DNA from: an uncultured Clostridium sp.
GTDB lineage: Bacteria > Bacillota > Clostridia > TANB77 > CAG-508
Assembly (NCBI GenBank): GCA_946008205.1
Contig: CAMGAZ010000022.1
Coordinates: 1 to 12,217 of the forward strand
Reading direction: 5' to 3'
DNA: 12,217 nucleotides
In this document: one piece after another, positions 1 through 6,584 of the stretch
How the letters are laid out: each line of letters starts with the position of its first letter
Position numbering within the stretch: position 1 is the first letter of the stretch
Made by a program: the position numbers and the translations under genes
The notes under the pieces: generated by a model
The model's database searches: none
What the model was told of the DNA's origin: nothing
The model's input: only the letters and a program-made list of their open reading frames with translations

Positions 1-116
1 CGTGTCTACGAGCGAGCCATAATATATTGATTGTGTAGAAAAAAATTTCCATAAATGTGAAATTTAAAATACTATTAAAGCAATGAAAGAGTATCTAAAA
101 GCAAAGGAGCAAAGTA

Positions 117-497
117 ATGATATTCAGGTATAAAATAACGCCATATTGTAGTTATTTGGAAAGATATTATTATAGAGTTAAAATTCAAGAATATAGTACA
201 AAATTTCCACACTGGAGAAAGGTAGTATATAATGCTACAATACAAGAGATATTATACGAAATAAACGAACATGCATTTAATTCTGGGTTTCATCTAAGCG
301 ACGTATCATTTGAGGACATACTAGAGGAAATTCAAAAATATGATTCAATTGAAAGCATTATTATGAAATACATTATTGATGTCATTATGAAACAGAAAAA
401 GAGAGAATGCGCCGAGGAAACAGTCAGAGACGCTCTCGACAAACTTATTATAACTAAAGGCTGGAATACTATTGAAATAAAGGAGAATAAGAATTAA
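117..497 (+). CDS. Hypothetical phage protein, 126 aa
   Basis: I do not recognise this protein. The start is ATG 117, supported by AAGGAG at 104-109 with a 7-base spacer. The N-terminus is rich in Tyr (six in the first 25 residues). The rest is mostly charged and predicted helical by eye, with acidic stretches in the middle and a Lys/Glu-rich C-terminus. There is no signal peptide, membrane segment, Cys motif or recognisable catalytic motif. Its stop TAA shares one base with the ATG of the next gene, so the two are probably translationally coupled. It belongs to the first block of small unknown genes, which ends at the terminator near 1309. Confidence 0.75.
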   Translation: MIFRYKITPYCSYLERYYYRVKIQEYSTKFPHWRKVVYNATIQEILYEINEHAFNSGFHLSDVSFEDILEEIQKYDSIESIIMKYIIDVIMKQKKRECAEETVRDALDKLIITKGWNTIEIKENKN

Positions 498-913
498 TGG
501 CAGCTATTGAGATTTTTGGCGGCGACGGACTAGAAAATGCATTTGAAGCACTAAATATCAATGCAAAGAGGACTTATAGAAGTTCACATGAACCTTATTA
601 CGAGGTTTGGGAGCTAGATAAGAAGGACTTTAAGCTACTTGAAGAAACTCCAGAATGGGATGACTCATTTGGCTGGTATAGATTTGCCAAAGGTTCAAAT
701 ATGGGTAGTGCATGCGATTTCTTTACGGTAAACGGTCAGTTTATGATTGGTTGGGAAACACAAGACGGTAATGACACCTATGATTCACTCTTAGATTATT
801 TTCATAAAGGTTTACACATTGGTATGGAAAGTAATATCTGTGCCTGTGCGGTTGATCTTGCACGAGTAAATGGTAAAACACTTGCTGGGCTGTTTGAAAT
901 ATACGAAGGGTGA
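497..913 (+). CDS. Hypothetical phage protein, 138 aa
   Basis: The function is unknown. The start is ATG 497, preceded by AAGGAG at 480-485 and overlapping the upstream stop by one base (TAATG). The product is a compact acidic protein with many aromatic residues, including several Trp in the first half, and Gly-containing turns. It looks like a small globular soluble domain. No metal site, nuclease motif or transmembrane segment is visible. It is followed immediately by another small gene, consistent with a polycistronic early or accessory phage block. Confidence 0.75.
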   Translation: MAAIEIFGGDGLENAFEALNINAKRTYRSSHEPYYEVWELDKKDFKLLEETPEWDDSFGWYRFAKGSNMGSACDFFTVNGQFMIGWETQDGNDTYDSLLDYFHKGLHIGMESNICACAVDLARVNGKTLAGLFEIYEG

Positions 914-915
914 TT

Positions 916-1299
916 ATGGTGTCTAATGAATGGAAAGATTATATTGCGGATAGTAGGCAGCATGTTTTATCGCAGTTTAATAAATATGGTATACCAGATG
1001 GCTGGCGCAAGTCTATTATCCCAAGTCTGGTAGACGAACTGGTTGATGTGCTTGGATCGCATGTAGATGATTTTGTTATATCAGACTGTAAGGAAAAGTT
1101 TGGTGAGCTTCGAGTATACTGGTACTATGAAAACCCGATTAATGATAATGATTTATTGTATGACAAAATTGAAAAAATAATTGGGAAGTATGAACTTATT
1201 AGCAGGAAAACTTGCGTGAAGTGTGGGAGATTAGCTACTACACAGAGCAGTGGTTGGATTTTGCCGTTTTGCACAGGGTGCATTAAGTTTGTAAATTAG
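916..1299 (+). CDS. Small protein with C-terminal Cys4 zinc ribbon, 127 aa
   Basis: The likely start is ATG 916, because AAGGGTGA ends a few bases upstream. A GTG at 910 in the same frame would add two residues but has poorer spacing. The C-terminus holds two CxxC knuckles, Cys100/Cys103 and Cys119/Cys122, separated by a short linker containing SSGWILPFC. That is a typical zinc-ribbon layout seen in small phage proteins. The N-terminal about 90 residues are a mixed helical domain with an EKFGELRVYW segment. The actual function is unknown; zinc binding is inferred from the cysteine spacing. It is the last gene before the intrinsic terminator at 1309. Confidence 0.75.
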   Translation: MVSNEWKDYIADSRQHVLSQFNKYGIPDGWRKSIIPSLVDELVDVLGSHVDDFVISDCKEKFGELRVYWYYENPINDNDLLYDKIEKIIGKYELISRKTCVKCGRLATTQSSGWILPFCTGCIKFVN

Positions 1300-1308
1300 T
1301 AAAAATTA

Positions 1309-1351
1309 GACGGAATAGCCTTGGAATCTTTGGTTATTCCGTCAATTGTTC
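1309..1351 (+). terminator. Rho-independent terminator
   Basis: An inverted repeat GACGGAATAGCC (1309-1320) pairs with GGTTATTCCGTC (1332-1343), giving 12 pairs including one G-U, around an 11-base loop. An outer AATT/AATT extension is possible across a bulged A. The stem is followed by the T-rich tail TTGTTCTTTTA. It lies 10 bases after the stop of the zinc-ribbon gene and closes the first block. Confidence 0.85.
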
Positions 1352-1374
1352 TTTTATGTATTCTGTGGTATATT
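1346..1374 (+). promoter_or_regulatory. Sigma70/SigA-type promoter with extended -10
   Basis: TTGTTC at 1346-1351 and TATATT at 1369-1374 are separated by exactly 17 bases. The -10 is preceded by TGG, which fits the extended TGn motif. The predicted transcript starts near 1381, about 36 bases before ATG 1417. The -35 sits inside the tail of the preceding terminator, so the old transcript ends where the new one is launched. This is a consensus match by eye. Confidence 0.6.
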
Positions 1375-1416
1375 ATTTGCATGGAATGACAGTACAAAAT
1401 GAATGGAGGTAATAAC

Positions 1417-1590
1417 ATGGATAATTACACTTGGGAAGAAATTGTAGAAGGAGTTGCGAGATATGCTAGTTCTATTGCGGAAGAGAGAACCATTCTATAT
1501 GAACTTGAATACACCAATGCAACAATTGATAATTATCCGGGGCTTCGTAGGGTAATTGAACGGTACAGAGGAAATAGATGGCATGACTAA
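1417..1590 (+). CDS. Hypothetical small protein, 57 aa
   Basis: I do not recognise this protein. Two in-frame ATGs exist, at 1399 and 1417. GGAGG at 1405-1409 lies downstream of the first and 7 bases before the second, so 1417 is the real start. The product is a small acidic helical protein with a basic C-terminus (RRVIERYRGNRWHD) and no Cys motif or membrane segment. It is the first gene after the promoter at 1346-1374 and leads the RNA-repair operon. The RNA ligase begins 18 bases after its stop. Confidence 0.65.
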   Translation: MDNYTWEEIVEGVARYASSIAEERTILYELEYTNATIDNYPGLRRVIERYRGNRWHD

Positions 1591-1608
1591 AAAGGAGGAT
1601 AATGAATA

Positions 1609-2982
1609 ATGGCATACACTGGTTTTATTACTACTCTTAAAAACGTGCATAAGCATTCTAATGCGGATCGTCTACAGATTGGCGAATGTTTTGGAAATTC
1701 TGTAATTGTTTCTTTGGATTATGTCGAGGGTCAGCTCGGTGTTTATTTTCCTGTTGACGGACAGCTTTCTGAAGAGTTTTGTAAAGTGAATGATCTGGTT
1801 CGTCGTAAAGACGAAAATGGTAATCCTTGTGGCGGTTATCTAGATCCTGAAAAGCGTAATATTAAGGCGCTAAAGCTTCGTGGAGAAAAATCTGATGGCC
1901 TATTTCTTCCGCTAACTTGTTTGGCGGATTTTTGTAAGATTTCTGAGCTTAAGGACGGCGATACAATTTCCATTCTAAATGGGAAGGAAATTTGTAAGAA
2001 ATATATCCCACGATGTGATTATGTACGTCATCGTGGCGCAGCTTCCGGCAAGAAGGCGAAGGTTAATTTTGCACCTACTTTCTATGAGCACATTGATACG
2101 CCTCAGCTTGCATATAATCTTAATGCTTTTAAGGTCGGAGATATTGTGGAGCTAACACTCAAAATGCATGGCACATCTGGACGTACTGGATATTTGCCAC
2201 TGCTCAATACCAAGCGTACTTGGCTTGATAAGCTGCTTAGACGGCATGGTAAAGACTATTTCGAATATGGATATGTTACTGGCACTCGTCGTGTAGTGCT
2301 TGACGCTACTCATACTGGTGGTTTCTATGATGATAATTCTTTCCGCGAGGAAATGGCGAAGAAGTTTGAAGGTAAGCTGCGCAAAGGTGAGGTGGCCTAC
2401 TACGAAATCGTAGGGTTCCAGGGACCAAACGGTGCACCAATTATGGCAAGCGTAAACAACAGTAAGATTTCTGACAAAGAATTCACCAAGCAGTATGGTA
2501 AAGAAACTGTATTTGCTTATGGGTGTGACCCAAATGGTACTTACCAGATGCAAACCAATGAGGCAGGCGATATGGTATGTCCTCCTTGTTGTGAAATATA
2601 TGTCTATCGTATGACCATGGTAAATGAAGATGGCGATGTGGTTGAGATGTCCCCCGATCAGATGCGCTATCGCTGTGAGCAGATGGGTGTACATACCGTT
2701 CCTGTATTTGAACGATTTATTATTCCTGATGGTATTAATCCGGGTGAATATGTCGTTAAAAAGGTTGAGCAGTATTTTGATGGGCCAGATCCAATCGGGT
2801 TAAATCACATCAGGGAAGGTGTAGTCGCTCGTATCGTAAATCGTCCTAATATTGCTGTTTATAAGCACAAGAATTTTAGCTTCAAAGTTTTGGAAGGAAT
2901 TGCCAAGGATGTTGCGGACGCGCCTGACATTGAGGAAGCTCAAGACGAAGAAGTGGTAGCACAAAATAAATGGAGTGAATAA
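1609..2982 (+). CDS. RNA ligase, Rnl5/DRB0094 family
   Basis: ATP-dependent RNA ligase of the covalent nucleotidyltransferase superfamily, predicted to seal 5'-phosphate and 3'-hydroxyl ends through an enzyme-AMP intermediate. Residues 1-130 match the N-terminal OB-like domain of the Deinococcus DraRnl type (the HSNADRLQIGE segment near residue 16). The nucleotidyltransferase domain follows: motif I is KMHG with the nucleophile Lys185, a motif III-like AYYEIVGF lies at 263-270, motif IV is REGVVARI (402-409), and motif V is FSFKVLEG (423-430) with Lys426. At 457 aa it is longer than DraRnl (about 340 aa), with inserts around 200-260 and 300-365. ATG 1609 is chosen over the out-of-frame ATG 1602 because GGAGG at 1594-1598 is correctly spaced for it. 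The family assignment is firm; the physiological substrate is unknown, with host-cleaved tRNA or other RNA being a reasonable inference. Confidence 0.92.
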   Translation: MAYTGFITTLKNVHKHSNADRLQIGECFGNSVIVSLDYVEGQLGVYFPVDGQLSEEFCKVNDLVRRKDENGNPCGGYLDPEKRNIKALKLRGEKSDGLFLPLTCLADFCKISELKDGDTISILNGKEICKKYIPRCDYVRHRGAASGKKAKVNFAPTFYEHIDTPQLAYNLNAFKVGDIVELTLKMHGTSGRTGYLPLLNTKRTWLDKLLRRHGKDYFEYGYVTGTRRVVLDATHTGGFYDDNSFREEMAKKFEGKLRKGEVAYYEIVGFQGPNGAPIMASVNNSKISDKEFTKQYGKETVFAYGCDPNGTYQMQTNEAGDMVCPPCCEIYVYRMTMVNEDGDVVEMSPDQMRYRCEQMGVHTVPVFERFIIPDGINPGEYVVKKVEQYFDGPDPIGLNHIREGVVARIVNRPNIAVYKHKNFSFKVLEGIAKDVADAPDIEEAQDEEVVAQNKWSE

Positions 2983-2983
2983 A

Positions 2984-3211
2984 ATGGAGAAAAATTATTA
3001 CGTAGAAATTATATCCACCATAATTGCAATGTTTATTGCGCTAATTTTAATTTTTCTAGCTGGAGTAATTTCAGGATTGGCTTTAAAATGGATTTTTGGA
3101 GGGCTCGTTGTTGATGGATTGAATCTTATCTTCAATACAACAAGGTTTAGTGCAGATAAGATCCCTATTATCTGTGGAACTTTGGCGGTAATTGGTTCAT
3201 TCTTTCATTGA
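2984..3211 (+). CDS. Small membrane protein, 75 aa
   Basis: The start ATG 2984 follows TGGAGTGA at 2971-2978, which itself overlaps the last codons and stop of the ligase. The in-frame GTG 2975 lies inside that ribosome binding site and is unlikely. Residues about 8-32 form a strong hydrophobic helix (EIISTIIAMFIALILIFLAG), and a second hydrophobic stretch covers about 60-74, so one or two membrane passes are expected. There is no signal-peptidase or lipobox motif. The function is unknown. It lies between the ligase and the homing endonuclease and is probably co-transcribed with the ligase. Confidence 0.65.
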   Translation: MEKNYYVEIISTIIAMFIALILIFLAGVISGLALKWIFGGLVVDGLNLIFNTTRFSADKIPIICGTLAVIGSFFH

Positions 3212-3347
3212 TAAAAAATAGTTAAGTGAGTGTCGATAAGAAAAAGTGATTTAAATGAATTATCGAGATGGCTTTACGAGGTATATTCGAAGCCCTCTCA
3301 GAATACAAAAAATAAAAAAATACAAAACGATACAAAATTAATAATTT

Positions 3348-3353
3348 GGAGTG
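3348..3353 (+). promoter_or_regulatory. Ribosome binding site deciding the endonuclease start
   Basis: GGAGTG lies 5 bases before GTG 3359, whereas the more upstream in-frame GTG at 3230 has no comparable site. The downstream start also begins the protein right at its first repeat, as is usual for this repeat family. Confidence 0.55.
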
Positions 3354-3358
3354 ATTTT

Positions 3359-4465
3359 GTGTCAAAATTTATAGATTTAACTGGGCAAAGATTCGGCAAT
3401 TTGACTGTTATATCAAAAGACGAGTCGTATATTAAACCGTCTGGACAAAAAATAGCCATGTGGAAGTGCGTGTGTGATTGTGGGAATAGTGTTTCAGTAC
3501 GATCAGAGTATTTAAGAAATGGTAACACAACATCTTGTGGATGTATAGAAGAACAAGAAGGGAATATTATTGGACAAAGATTTGGAAGGTTAGTTGTTAT
3601 TGAGCAAAATATTAATAATCCAAAATCATGGATTTGTCAATGTGATTGCGGAGAAAAGACGAGTGTTAACAAGTCTAATTTAATCTTGGGGAAAACAAAA
3701 AGCTGTGGGTGCTTGCAAAAAGAAGCAAGATATGCAAAAGCAGATGACCTAACTGGCCAACAGTTTGGACTGTTAACTGTAATTAAAAGAGTAGAAAATA
3801 AAGGCAAGCAGATTAGATACTTGTGTAAATGTGTTTGTGGTAAGGAAAAAATATTTTATTCAACCAATCTAAAAAGAGGGTTGAGCACAAGCTGTGGCTG
3901 TTTTAGAAAAGAAAAATTATCACAGTTGTATTTTCAAGACTTAACAGGACAAACTTTTGGAAGACTAACAGTAGAAAGTTTAAATTCTTATGATAGGAAA
4001 AACAATAGCTATTTTTGGAATTGTATATGTGAATGTGGAACAAAAACTGTCGTAGCAGGAAGTCATTTAAAAAACGGACATACTCAAAGTTGCGGTTGTA
4101 TGATATCTGCGGGTGAAGAAAAAATCTCTAAAATATTGTCAGATAATAATGTTATATTCGAAAAAGGCTTATCTCATGGATTGATATTACCAACTGGTGG
4201 TTCTGCGAAATATGATTTTTCTATTTTTAATGACAATAAAGAATTGCAATATTTAATAGAGTATGATGGATGGCAACATTATATTCAAAGTAATAGTAAA
4301 TGGGACAGAGATGGAAAATTTAAGATTAGACAAAATAGCGATAGCCTAAAAAATCAATGGTGCATCGATAATAATATACCATTGATAAGAATCCCATATA
4401 CACATTTCTCTAAGATATGTATTGACGATTTAATACTGGAAACAACACAATTTTTAATAAAATAA
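3359..4465 (+). CDS. Homing endonuclease: zinc-ribbon repeats plus Vsr/EDxHD-like nuclease
   Basis: Free-standing mobile endonuclease, 368 aa from GTG 3359. The frame stays open up to GTG 3230, which would add 43 residues. Four tandem repeats of about 50 residues (roughly 6-62, 71-118, 130-181 and 194-247) each read as LTGQxFGxLTV, then CxCxCG, then a closing SCGC. This Cys-rich DNA-binding repeat is common in phage homing endonucleases. The C-terminal domain (about 250-368) has YDFSIF (Asp286), IEYDGWQHY (Glu301, Asp303, His307) and LIRIPY, which match the Vsr-like EDxHD nuclease fold typified by I-Bth0305I. It probably cuts an allele lacking the insertion and so copies itself. Arginine codons are almost all AGA/AGG, while the flanking ligase uses mainly CGT, and the gene looks more AT-rich than its neighbours. 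Both point to a separate origin and insertion into the RNA-repair operon. Confidence 0.85.
   Translation: MSKFIDLTGQRFGNLTVISKDESYIKPSGQKIAMWKCVCDCGNSVSVRSEYLRNGNTTSCGCIEEQEGNIIGQRFGRLVVIEQNINNPKSWICQCDCGEKTSVNKSNLILGKTKSCGCLQKEARYAKADDLTGQQFGLLTVIKRVENKGKQIRYLCKCVCGKEKIFYSTNLKRGLSTSCGCFRKEKLSQLYFQDLTGQTFGRLTVESLNSYDRKNNSYFWNCICECGTKTVVAGSHLKNGHTQSCGCMISAGEEKISKILSDNNVIFEKGLSHGLILPTGGSAKYDFSIFNDNKELQYLIEYDGWQHYIQSNSKWDRDGKFKIRQNSDSLKNQWCIDNNIPLIRIPYTHFSKICIDDLILETTQFLIK
3374..4099 (+). repeat. Four tandem Cys-rich repeats inside the homing endonuclease
   Basis: Protein-level repeats at about 3374-3544, 3569-3712, 3746-3901 and 3938-4099. Each begins with a DLTGQxFGxLTV-like segment (repeat 2 starts IIGQRFGRLVV), has CxCxCG in the middle and ends in SCGC. 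The DNA copies have diverged, so this is an old duplication rather than a recent one. The cysteine spacing suggests one zinc-bound unit per repeat. Confidence 0.8.
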
Positions 4466-4482
4466 ATAGGTGATAAATAATT

Positions 4483-5304
4483 ATGGATATGAAAAAAAGA
4501 GAGCAACAGCTTAACCTACGACTTGTTAAAGATTATAAATATGTAAAATCTCTTGGCTATAACGTGTTAGGTGTATTTGTGCAAGGTTCTGATAATTATT
4601 CATTATCTTGGGGAGGAAGTGACATCGATACAAAAACAATCGTTATTCCTTCTTTTGAGGATTTCGCTCTAAATCATAAACCAGTTAGCACTACTCTAAT
4701 CTTACCGTCTAACGAACATATTGACGTTAAAGACATTCGACTCATGCATGAATGCTTCCGCAAGCAGAATATCAATTTCTTGGAAATTTTGTTCACGAAA
4801 TACAAGCTTGTGAATTCTGAGTATGAAGCGTTGTATCAGCCTATGTTTGATAACAATGAACGGATTGCTCACTATAACAATTATGCGGCTGTTAATTGCA
4901 TTGCTGGGATGGTGTATGAAAAGCATAAGGCAATGGAACACCCATATCCAACTTTGGTCGAAAAGATTGAAAAGTATGGTTACGACAATAAGCAGTTGCA
5001 TCATATTCTTCGTTGTGAGGAATTTCTTAAGCGTTATATTAACGGAGTACCTTATGCTGAATGTTTAATTCCAAGAGATCCACAGCATCTTATCGATGTT
5101 AAAGCTTCGTATATCTATTCTCTTGAACAGGCTCGTGAGATTGCCAACAATGTTGATTTTATCGTAAAAGATGTAAAGCAAAAGTATATGGATACTCATC
5201 CAGTCGTAATCGACAGAGAAGTTGATTCGATCATGAATAGCGTTCTAATAAACATACTAAAATATACGTTTAAGAAAGAGATTGGAGAGCGAAGGTATGA
5301 ATAA
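4483..5304 (+). CDS. Pol-beta superfamily nucleotidyltransferase, RlaP-like
   Basis: Predicted RNA-repair nucleotidyltransferase, 273 aa, resembling the RlaP family (RNA-ligase-associated pol-beta, PF10127). The N-terminal catalytic signature is clear: GVFVQGSDNY with Gly35-Ser36, then GGSDIDT with Asp47 and Asp49 as metal ligands. Asp81 or Asp84 is a candidate third carboxylate. The remaining about 180 residues are a helical C-terminal domain. Family members are predicted to add nucleotides to, or otherwise modify, RNA ends before ligation; the exact reaction is not established from sequence. AGGTGA at 4468-4473 supports ATG 4483, with ATG 4489 a lesser alternative. The last 8 bases overlap the start of the kinase gene, which indicates coupling. 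Finding it with an RNA ligase and a polynucleotide kinase strengthens the RlaP reading. Confidence 0.85.
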   Translation: MDMKKREQQLNLRLVKDYKYVKSLGYNVLGVFVQGSDNYSLSWGGSDIDTKTIVIPSFEDFALNHKPVSTTLILPSNEHIDVKDIRLMHECFRKQNINFLEILFTKYKLVNSEYEALYQPMFDNNERIAHYNNYAAVNCIAGMVYEKHKAMEHPYPTLVEKIEKYGYDNKQLHHILRCEEFLKRYINGVPYAECLIPRDPQHLIDVKASYIYSLEQAREIANNVDFIVKDVKQKYMDTHPVVIDREVDSIMNSVLINILKYTFKKEIGERRYE

Positions 5305-6214
5305 GCCAAAATTCTTTATGATGTGTGGTTTAGTTGCGAGCGGCAAAAGCTACAAGGCTAAAGAATTAGCAAAAGATTATGATGCTACAATTTTTAGCTC
5401 AGATGACTTGCGTGAAGAGTTATTTGGAGATGTAAATAATCAAGAACATAATCAAGAAGTGTTTACAGAATTACATAGGCGAATTAAAGAGTGTTTGAGG
5501 AATGGTAAAAGTGCAATATATGATGCTTGCAACATTTCATATAAACGCCGCATGGGATTGATTCAGGAGCTTAAGAACATTCCATGTGAAAAGATCTGCG
5601 TGCTCATGGCAACGCCATATGAAGAATGTTTGAAGCGTAATGCCGAGCGTGAGCGTAAAGTGCCTGAATACGTAATTGAGAGAATGTATCGTCAATTTGA
5701 TCCGCCATATTGGTATGAAGGTTGGGATGACATTATAGTAGAATATCCTAATAATAAACTCAAAAGTACAATGGACTGGATATTATCTATGAAAAATTTT
5801 AATCAAGATAATCCACATCATTCACTAACGTTAGGCGAACATTCTGAAAAAGCGTTAGATTATGTTTTTGAGACGGTTAGAGATATTGAAGACCATTCTA
5901 TCGCACTAAGAGGTGCTGCAGCACTACATGCTTGCGGAATATACTTTTGTAAAACATTTAAAAATAGCAAGGGCGAGATTACAGAACAAGCCCACTACTA
6001 TGGACATGAACACGTAGGTAGCTATGATAGTTTATTCTATGGAATGTTATGTAGTCCACTTGATGTAGCTATTATAATCCGCTGGCATATGCAACCCTAT
6101 TTTTGGGAAAGAGATAATAATGAAAAGTTGTGCGGCAAGTACCGTAAGTTGTGGGGCGAACAGTTGTATCAAGACATTATGAAAATTCATGAAGCTGATA
6201 AGGCCAGTCATTAG
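5297..6214 (+). CDS. Polynucleotide 5'-kinase fused to a degenerate HD domain
   Basis: Bifunctional RNA end-healing protein, 305 aa. Residues 1-165 are a P-loop kinase related to T4 Pnkp: Walker A GLVASGKS (11-18), SSDDLRE (34-40), DACN (76-79) and an Arg-rich lid around RNAERERK (114-121). Residues about 175-305 match the HD domain usually fused to such kinases and predicted to act on 2',3'-phosphate ends: His182, AALHACG (208-214), HYYGHEHVG (233-241), RWHMQPYFW (262-270) and HEADKASH (298-305). The signature His-Asp pair reads His211-Ala212 (CAT GCT), and the Gly-Lys that usually follows reads Gly-Ile. A metal ligand is therefore missing and HD catalysis is doubtful. ATG 5297 is preferred over TTG 5282 because GGAG at 5284-5287 is spaced 9 bases from it. 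The gene overlaps the RlaP-like gene by 8 bases. Confidence 0.9.
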   Translation: MNKPKFFMMCGLVASGKSYKAKELAKDYDATIFSSDDLREELFGDVNNQEHNQEVFTELHRRIKECLRNGKSAIYDACNISYKRRMGLIQELKNIPCEKICVLMATPYEECLKRNAERERKVPEYVIERMYRQFDPPYWYEGWDDIIVEYPNNKLKSTMDWILSMKNFNQDNPHHSLTLGEHSEKALDYVFETVRDIEDHSIALRGAAALHACGIYFCKTFKNSKGEITEQAHYYGHEHVGSYDSLFYGMLCSPLDVAIIIRWHMQPYFWERDNNEKLCGKYRKLWGEQLYQDIMKIHEADKASH

Positions 6215-6226
6215 GAGGTAATAATA

Positions 6227-6499
6227 ATGCAAAAAGATATTAACATCCTTTGTACTTGTGGTTGCGGCAACGGTTTCCAGATTACATTTCTCCTTAATGA
6301 AGATGATGCCTACATCGATACTCTTGCATCTGGATTTTATTCAGGGCAGCGAGGTATTTGGAAAACAATTTATAACCGTATTAAAGCGGCCTGGTTTATG
6401 TTGAGAGGAAAAGAATATCATCTTCATGAAATTGTGTTGAGTAAGGAACAATGGAAGGAATTTGTTGCAGCGGCAAATGAAGTTATAGGCTCTGGCTAA
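6227..6499 (+). CDS. Hypothetical protein with N-terminal CxCGCG motif, 90 aa
   Basis: The start ATG 6227 has AGGAGG a few bases after the kinase stop. Three Cys cluster near the N-terminus (LCTCGCGNGF, Cys9, Cys11, Cys13), followed by a mixed domain with a Trp-rich basic middle (KTIYNRIKAAWFMLRGKE) and a C-terminal helix. I do not recognise a function. With no second Cys pair, a conventional zinc ribbon is not supported. It is the last gene of the RNA-repair operon: its stop codon lies in the loop of the intrinsic terminator at 6488-6520. Confidence 0.75.
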   Translation: MQKDINILCTCGCGNGFQITFLLNEDDAYIDTLASGFYSGQRGIWKTIYNRIKAAWFMLRGKEYHLHEIVLSKEQWKEFVAAANEVIGSG

Positions 6500-6520
6500 A
6501 ACCGGGGCCATATTTTTGTT
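6488..6520 (+). terminator. Rho-independent terminator overlapping a stop codon
   Basis: GGCTCTGG (6488-6495) pairs with CCGGGGCC (6502-6509) through 8 pairs, two of them G-U, around a 6-base loop CTAAAA. The tail is ATATTTTTGTT. The TAA stop of the upstream gene sits in the loop, so the hairpin can form fully only once ribosomes have left. Confidence 0.8.
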
Positions 6521-6531
6521 CAAACAGTCAA

Positions 6532-6560
6532 TAGACAATACAAAATAAATGGTGTATAAT
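6532..6560 (+). promoter_or_regulatory. Sigma70/SigA-type promoter
   Basis: TAGACA at 6532-6537 (five of six to TTGACA) and a perfect TATAAT at 6555-6560 are separated by 17 bases. Transcription would start near 6567, giving a leader of only about 18 bases that contains AGGAGGG at 6571-6577 before ATG 6585. It follows a terminator by a dozen bases and starts the phosphatase-DHH-macro-PARP block. Confidence 0.75.
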
Positions 6561-6584
6561 AAATGCAGACAGGAGGGATAAGAT

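Noticed and set aside
1..30. Possible tail of an upstream gene ending TGA at 28-30
   Set aside because: All three frames close within the first 40 bases, so none can be assigned as coding.
43..65. AAATTTC/GAAATTT inverted repeat near the left end
   Set aside because: Pure AT-rich 7-base stem with no T-tract following; weak as a terminator and likely chance in AT-rich DNA.
2152..2694. 180-codon open frame on the minus strand inside the RNA ligase
   Set aside because: It lies wholly antisense to a gene with clear ligase motifs, has no recognisable domain, and all neighbours are on the plus strand.
4823..5068. Plus-strand 81-codon frame inside the RlaP-like gene
   Set aside because: Out-of-frame shadow of a gene with catalytic motifs; no ribosome binding site or recognisable domain.
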